Of a DNA stretch of 64,000 nt, positions 60,010 through 64,000 are shown in pieces. Where the stretch lies: contig NZ_JAEAGP010000001.1 in NCBI RefSeq assembly GCF_015999305.1, positions 496,001 through 560,000 of the forward strand, written 5' to 3'. This stretch comes from Erythrobacter sp. YJ-T3-07. GTDB taxonomy: Bacteria > Pseudomonadota > Alphaproteobacteria > Sphingomonadales > Sphingomonadaceae. Both the position numbers and the translations under genes were made by a program. The notes below the pieces were generated by a model, which saw only the letters and a program-made list of their open reading frames with translations, did no database searches and was not told where the DNA came from. Positions within the stretch are counted from its first letter, which is position 1. The number at the start of each line of letters is the position of its first letter.

Positions 60010-60957
60010 ATGGAAAACCGGCCCGCAATTTCGATCGACAACCTGACCAAACGCTATGCCCCCGCCAAGGGTGAGAGCGAGGGGAAACTGGCGCTCAAGG
60101 GCGTCAGCTTCGATGTCCCGCAGGGCGGCATCTTCGGCCTGCTGGGCCCCAATGGCGCGGGCAAGTCCACGCTGATCAACATCCTCGCCGGGCTGGTCAC
60201 ACGGACCAGCGGCAGCGCGCAGATCTGGGGCTTCGACACCGCGAAAAACCCCCGCAACGCCAAGCGCGCGATCGGCATCGTGCCGCAGGAAATCGTGTTC
60301 GACCCGTTCTTCACCCCGTTCGAGGTGCTGGAGAATCAGGGCGGCTTCTACGGCATCCCGAAAGCCGAGCGACGCAGCGAGGAACTGCTGAAAGCGGTGC
60401 ATCTGTGGGACAAGCGCGACGCCTATGCCCGCACGTTGTCGGGGGGCATGAAACGCCGCCTGCTGATCGCCAAAGCGATGGTCCATTCCCCGCCGATCCT
60501 GGTGCTGGACGAGCCGACCGCAGGCGTCGACGTCGAACTGCGCCGCCAGCTGTGGGAGCTGGTGACCCAGCTGAATAAGGAAGGCGTCACCGTGGTTCTG
60601 ACCACGCACTACCTCGAAGAGGCCGAGCAGCTGTGCGACCGGATCGCGATCATCAACCATGGCGAGCTGATCGCGAACAAGCCGACCCGCGAGCTGGTCA
60701 GCATGGCGCGCGAGAAGATCATCCGGCTGGACGTGGACAAGCCGCTGGCGGGCGCGCTGATGGACCCGGCCTTCACCCGGTCCGAAGTCACCGCGCCGCG
60801 CACGCTGGAGGTCACCTACGACCGCGACAGGATGACCGCAGGCCAGGTGCTGACGATCGTGCAGGGGCACGGCTACGCGATCCAGGATGTCTCGACATTG
60901 GAGCCGGACCTCGAAGATGTCTTTGTTCAGCTCACCGGCACAGGGCAGGACCGCTAG
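60010..60957 (+). CDS. ABC transporter ATP-binding protein
   Basis: A 315-residue export-type ATPase of the DrrA/CcmA-like class. Walker A is GLLGPNGAGKST, the signature LSGGMKRRL and Walker B ILVLDEPTAGVD, followed by the H-loop TTHYLEEAEQL. The C-terminal domain (about 225-315) ends GHGYAIQDVSTLEPDLEDVF. No permease gene is next to it, which is unusual for this type. The last 32 codons have a diverged second copy 804 bases downstream (61666-61752), beyond a lower-GC insert, so the gene's 3' end has been duplicated or replaced. Confidence 0.93.
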   Translation: MENRPAISIDNLTKRYAPAKGESEGKLALKGVSFDVPQGGIFGLLGPNGAGKSTLINILAGLVTRTSGSAQIWGFDTAKNPRNAKRAIGIVPQEIVFDPFFTPFEVLENQGGFYGIPKAERRSEELLKAVHLWDKRDAYARTLSGGMKRRLLIAKAMVHSPPILVLDEPTAGVDVELRRQLWELVTQLNKEGVTVVLTTHYLEEAEQLCDRIAIINHGELIANKPTRELVSMAREKIIRLDVDKPLAGALMDPAFTRSEVTAPRTLEVTYDRDRMTAGQVLTIVQGHGYAIQDVSTLEPDLEDVFVQLTGTGQDR

Positions 60958-61481
60958 AGCGTTGCTTTGCAAGCATTATAGGCACGCATTGCTTCGGCCT
61001 TCAGGGTCGATGGGGCAGATGTCGTCGCAAGGAAGCTGCCTTCGCTGGTCTTCACCGTGACGCGTTCGCTGATAAGTATTGCCGTTGCTTCGTTAGGAGA
61101 AATCTTGCCGGACAAAACCCAGTGATCGGCAGTGTTCGGATGCGGCTTGATTTCCATATCCACATCCAGATCGAACTTCGCCGCGGCGGCCGACAGCTCT
61201 AGCCGGATGTTTTGGCGGAATGACGGAGCATTCGGGTTGATCGGCGTGAATATCATAACGTTGGATGCGCCCGATCCGGTTTGCGCGATCATCAGCATCG
61301 TCACGCCGGGTCCCGTAAATTGCGCGATCTGACACTCGATCCCGGCTGCCTTGCGCACGTTCATCATGTACGCGCCTTCGACCTCCTGGAACAGTTGCAG
61401 TGGTTCCTCGGGGGCGGTTTGTGCGGACGCGGCCGTTGCCGCGATAGCAGCAAGCAATGCGATTGGGTTCCGGGCTTTCAT
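60954..61481 (-). CDS. Exported protein of unknown function on a low-GC insert
   Basis: A 175-residue protein with a signal peptide (MKARNPIALLAAIAATAASA). I do not recognise a family. The mature part has an opening amphipathic segment (EEPLQLFQEVEGAYMMNVRK), a predicted beta-rich middle (CQIAQFTGPGVTMLMIAQT) and a C-terminal helix with a final Cys (YNACKATL). Its stop shares CTAG with the convergent ABC gene stop. Hand counts over four lines of the segment give about 51% GC against 68% in the ABC gene, suggesting recent acquisition. It lies between two copies of the ABC 3' end. Confidence 0.7.
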   Translation of the reverse strand: MKARNPIALLAAIAATAASAQTAPEEPLQLFQEVEGAYMMNVRKAAGIECQIAQFTGPGVTMLMIAQTGSGASNVMIFTPINPNAPSFRQNIRLELSAAAAKFDLDVDMEIKPHPNTADHWVLSGKISPNEATAILISERVTVKTSEGSFLATTSAPSTLKAEAMRAYNACKATL

Positions 61482-61665
61482 GGCTGCATTCTTCTTCCGC
61501 GTTACATCTTGGCAAAATACCAGCAGAGCCGTGATATGCGGCATTCGAACGCATTCAATTGACAATGACTGTTAGGCCAACGGGCACCTGCGCAAGAATA
61601 TGCCGCCTGGCCGCTGAAGAGTTGCATCTGCTGACTCCAGCGTGCCGCGTCATGGCTTCATCGCC

Positions 61666-61752
61666 CAGGGCCACGGCTACGCGATCCAGGATGTCTCGAC
61701 CCTCGAACCCGATCTCGAAAACGTGTTCGTCCAGCTGACCGGCGCGGGGTAA
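61666..61752 (+). pseudogene. Orphan 3' end of an ABC ATPase gene
   Basis: Encodes QGHGYAIQDVSTLEPDLE, NVFVQLTGAG and a stop, matching the last residues of the ABC ATPase (QGHGYAIQDVSTLEPDLE, DVFVQLTGTGQDR). Twenty-nine consecutive bases are identical; most other differences are synonymous third positions. No start or upstream half exists. It is a remnant of a full homologous gene, not a simple copy error. Confidence 0.85.
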
Positions 61753-61836
61753 CAATCTGACTTTGCGCCGGTTTGTCAGCAGATTGGTGCACGGCGCGAT
61801 AACCATTGGTCAATGACCAGCCGTTAGAACGGCTGC

Positions 61837-63783
61837 ATGGCACGATTGCCACTTCCGTATCGGCTGCGGCCACTATGGCTGCGTCAGGCCTTCTTCCTGA
61901 TCACGCTGGCATGCGCCGTGTCGGGCGGGCAGGCGAGCGCTTGCCTGGGAAGTACCGAGCCGGACATCGCCCGGCTCGAAATCGAGGTCGGGCGCGATCC
62001 GCTCGGCGCGGTCGACAAGATCGCCAGGGCGATTACCAATACCGATCCGGCGAACCGGCGTCGTCTCGCCGAATTGTACATCGTGCAGGCCAAGGCGCTG
62101 ATGATGGGTGGCGGCGATCCCGCACCTGCGCTCGACCAGGCGCGCATTGCGGCGGGCAAGCTCGGGCCGAGCGATCCGGTCAGCATCTTTCTGCGGGTGA
62201 ATGCCTTCAACGATCTGCCCGACGGTCGCGCAAAGCGCGCAGCGCTCGAGTCGTTGGTGCGCGACTATGAGTCGCTGCCGGAGGGGAGCAGCGCGAAGAG
62301 CTGCCGCGCGATCGACCTGGCCTTCAGCTATTCCTACCAGGAGAAACCGCGCGAAGCCTTCATGTTCGCTTCGCAGGCCTATCTCAGCAGTGCCCATGAC
62401 AAGACCTCGCTCGCCCGGGCAGAGGCAGCCTCCGTACTCGCCTATTTCGTCTCCAACGGTCACGATTTCGACTACGCGCGGCGGCTCCATTCCGAAGCGC
62501 TGGCCATCCAGATGAAGCTGGGGATGAGCGACCTTGCCGCCAACGAGCTGCTGATGCGCGGATATACCAGGCTCAACGATGGCAACTGGAACGGCGCGGT
62601 CGCCGATTTCAGGGCCTCGGCAAGGCAGGCGCGCAGCTACGGCAACCGGTACGCGGTCGATTACGCGCTGCTCGGCGTGTGCCAGGCTGCGTTCGAGGGG
62701 GGCAGGATCACCGATGCGACCCGCGAATGCGAGCGCGCCTATCAGGGGCTGGGAAAGCCGACTGAGGCCATGGCCCTGCCGGCCACTGCATTGATGGCGA
62801 AGCTGCTGGTCGAGCGCGGCGATCCGGCGAGGGCTCTTGCGATCCTCGATCCGGCGATCGCGAAGGGCAAGCAGGAAAACGCCTCGGACGACTGGGTGCT
62901 GGCGCTGGAAACCCGGGCGCAGGCGCTGTCGGCACTTGGCCGCAACGCGCAGGCCTACGACCAGATGCGCGAGGCGAGCGAGGCTGCGAAAGCCTTCCGC
63001 GACACCGAAATGCAGAGCGGGACGGCTGCCCTGCAGGCGCGCTTCCAGACCCGCGAGCTGCAGAATCGCCTCGCCGAGGAAGAGCGGGCGAGCAGCACCC
63101 GCCTGCGGCTCGCGATCGCGGTGATCGCGGGCTCCACCACCACGCTGCTCCTGCTCGGCACGCTGGTCTTTTTCCTGTTGCGGCACCGCCGCCGCTTCCG
63201 CCGTCTCGCGATGACCGACCCGCTGACCGGGCTGGCCAACCGTCGCGCGACGCTGGAGCGGGTAAGCGCAGCCCTGCCCGGCCCGGACGCCCAGCAGCCG
63301 CGCGCCTCGTTCGCGCTGTTGGACATCGACCACTTCAAATCGTGCAACGACACCTTCGGCCACGATGCCGGCGACCAGGTGCTGAGCCAGTTCGCGCGGG
63401 TGGTGGAGCGCTGCGTCCGTCCGACCGATATCGTCGGGCGCTGGGGCGGGGAGGAATTCCTCATCATCCTGCCCGCAACCGGACTGGAGAAAGCCCGCGA
63501 CATCATCGAACGGATCCGCAGCGAGGCCGCGCTGGAGGAGTTCGATTTCGCCCCCGGTTACCGGCTGCGCTTCAGCGCGGGCATCGCCATGCCAAGCGAG
63601 ACGGGCGGCCTCACCGATGCGTGTCTCAAGCTGGCCGACCGGCGGCTCTACGCGGCCAAGCACCATGGCCGGAACCGGACCTGTATCGACGCGGGCATCG
63701 CATGGGCCGGACCTCCCGCGCCGTCTCCTCCCCCTTCCAGCGGCGACTCAGGCACCGGCTCAGGCTCCGCGCGGGCCGCGTGA
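61837..63783 (+). CDS. TPR-GGDEF diguanylate cyclase
   Basis: A 648-residue membrane enzyme making cyclic di-GMP. A signal/anchor at residues 12-34 is followed by a periplasmic helical TPR-like region (about 40-400), a coiled coil (LQARFQTRELQNRLAEEERA), a second membrane segment (AIAVIAGSTTTLLLLGTLVF) and a cytosolic GGDEF domain. The active site is GGEEF (537-541) and the inhibitory I-site RPTD lies five residues before it, so the enzyme is predicted active and feedback-controlled. The periplasmic TPR part would sense a protein partner or cell-wall signal. The C-terminus has a Pro/Ser/Gly tail. Confidence 0.93.
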   Translation: MARLPLPYRLRPLWLRQAFFLITLACAVSGGQASACLGSTEPDIARLEIEVGRDPLGAVDKIARAITNTDPANRRRLAELYIVQAKALMMGGGDPAPALDQARIAAGKLGPSDPVSIFLRVNAFNDLPDGRAKRAALESLVRDYESLPEGSSAKSCRAIDLAFSYSYQEKPREAFMFASQAYLSSAHDKTSLARAEAASVLAYFVSNGHDFDYARRLHSEALAIQMKLGMSDLAANELLMRGYTRLNDGNWNGAVADFRASARQARSYGNRYAVDYALLGVCQAAFEGGRITDATRECERAYQGLGKPTEAMALPATALMAKLLVERGDPARALAILDPAIAKGKQENASDDWVLALETRAQALSALGRNAQAYDQMREASEAAKAFRDTEMQSGTAALQARFQTRELQNRLAEEERASSTRLRLAIAVIAGSTTTLLLLGTLVFFLLRHRRRFRRLAMTDPLTGLANRRATLERVSAALPGPDAQQPRASFALLDIDHFKSCNDTFGHDAGDQVLSQFARVVERCVRPTDIVGRWGGEEFLIILPATGLEKARDIIERIRSEAALEEFDFAPGYRLRFSAGIAMPSETGGLTDACLKLADRRLYAAKHHGRNRTCIDAGIAWAGPPAPSPPPSSGDSGTGSGSARAA

Positions 63784-63811
63784 CCACCGGCCGATCGTGC
63801 CGGGCCTGTTT

Positions 63812-64000
63812 CTAGCCCGATGAGCCGGGCGGCAGGGCGAGCCGCGCGATATGGTCGCCATCCAGCTCGATCAGCCAGTTCTCCGGCTCGGCGGTGATCC
63901 AGATCGTCCAGCCGAAATCGAGCAGCACGTCGAGATGGGCGATTCCATCGCTCGCCATCAGCGCCACGCCGGTTTCGAGACCGGTGTCGTAGGAGAAGCG
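63812..64000 (-). CDS. C-terminal fragment of an unidentified protein
   Basis: The window edge cuts this gene; 62 residues remain, beginning RFSYDTGLETGVALMASDGI and ending IARLALPPGSSG. Codon usage is GC-rich and clearly coding. It is rich in hydrophobic and aromatic residues (VLLDFGWTIWITAEPENW), suggesting a beta-sandwich or other small fold. I do not recognise it, and its start and full length lie outside the window. Confidence 0.6.
   Translation of the reverse strand, partial: RFSYDTGLETGVALMASDGIAHLDVLLDFGWTIWITAEPENWLIELDGDHIARLALPPGSSG

Overview
The window is GC-rich, densely packed alphaproteobacterial chromosome. Gene content and protein style (COG4705, DUF2254, DUF983 and DUF2147 proteins, an MpaB/DUF2236 oxygenase, a DcaP-type porin, an NTQ-type rhodopsin with its retinal-forming partner) fit a marine member of Sphingomonadales, most likely Erythrobacteraceae; this placement is inference from protein families, not from a marker phylogeny. 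About 55 protein genes are present. I see no tRNA, rRNA, CRISPR array, integrase or insertion sequence. Core genes include ftsK, gyrB, guaA, lgt, glnD, ald, sdaA and an nth-like glycosylase.

Layout. 1-12 kb: a decayed cupin gene, a VOC protein, an M24 aminopeptidase, an exported S9A oligopeptidase followed by an exported HExxH-x18-E metallopeptidase, a HAD phosphatase, a thioesterase, a membrane LytTR regulator next to a serine-hydrolase lipoprotein, an SDR and alanine dehydrogenase. 12-17 kb: an orphan PstS with a candidate Pho box, then several small membrane proteins. 17.4-19.1 kb: a two-gene light module, a microbial rhodopsin whose helix-C triad reads Asn-Thr-Gln (the signature of inward chloride pumps) and a Brp/Blh beta-carotene dioxygenase that would make its retinal. 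19-29 kb: ftsK, a ThiE-like protein, YggS, an mpaB-tetR pair behind a 32-bp palindromic operator, a porin and a chemoreceptor. 29-36 kb: glnD coupled to an acyl-CoA ligase, then lgt, midA and DUF2147.

36-48 kb: an osmoprotectant ABC pair, an HWE-family sensor kinase, two genes of leucine breakdown (isovaleryl-CoA dehydrogenase and methylcrotonyl-CoA carboxylase beta), a GNAT gene split by a stop codon, a 5'-nucleotidase, an HI0933 flavoprotein and an acyltransferase. 48-59 kb: gyrB, a ZIP transporter, sdaA, a PIG-L deacetylase, a probable small RNA with pyrimidine-rich loops, guaA, an Old Yellow Enzyme, a zinc-independent alcohol dehydrogenase and an endonuclease III relative. 59-64 kb: small conserved proteins, an ABC ATPase, a low-GC insert, a TPR-GGDEF cyclase and a truncated gene at the edge.

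The most unusual observations are (1) the NTQ rhodopsin-Blh module; (2) a ~0.7 kb AT-richer segment carrying one exported protein, flanked by two diverged copies of the 3' end of the ABC ATPase gene; (3) a second, diverged copy of the gyrB 3' end 58 bp away from the first; (4) a structured intergenic RNA candidate with anti-Shine-Dalgarno-like loops between the PIG-L gene and guaA; (5) a near-perfect operator for the mpaB-tetR operon; and (6) two genes broken by single in-frame stop codons.
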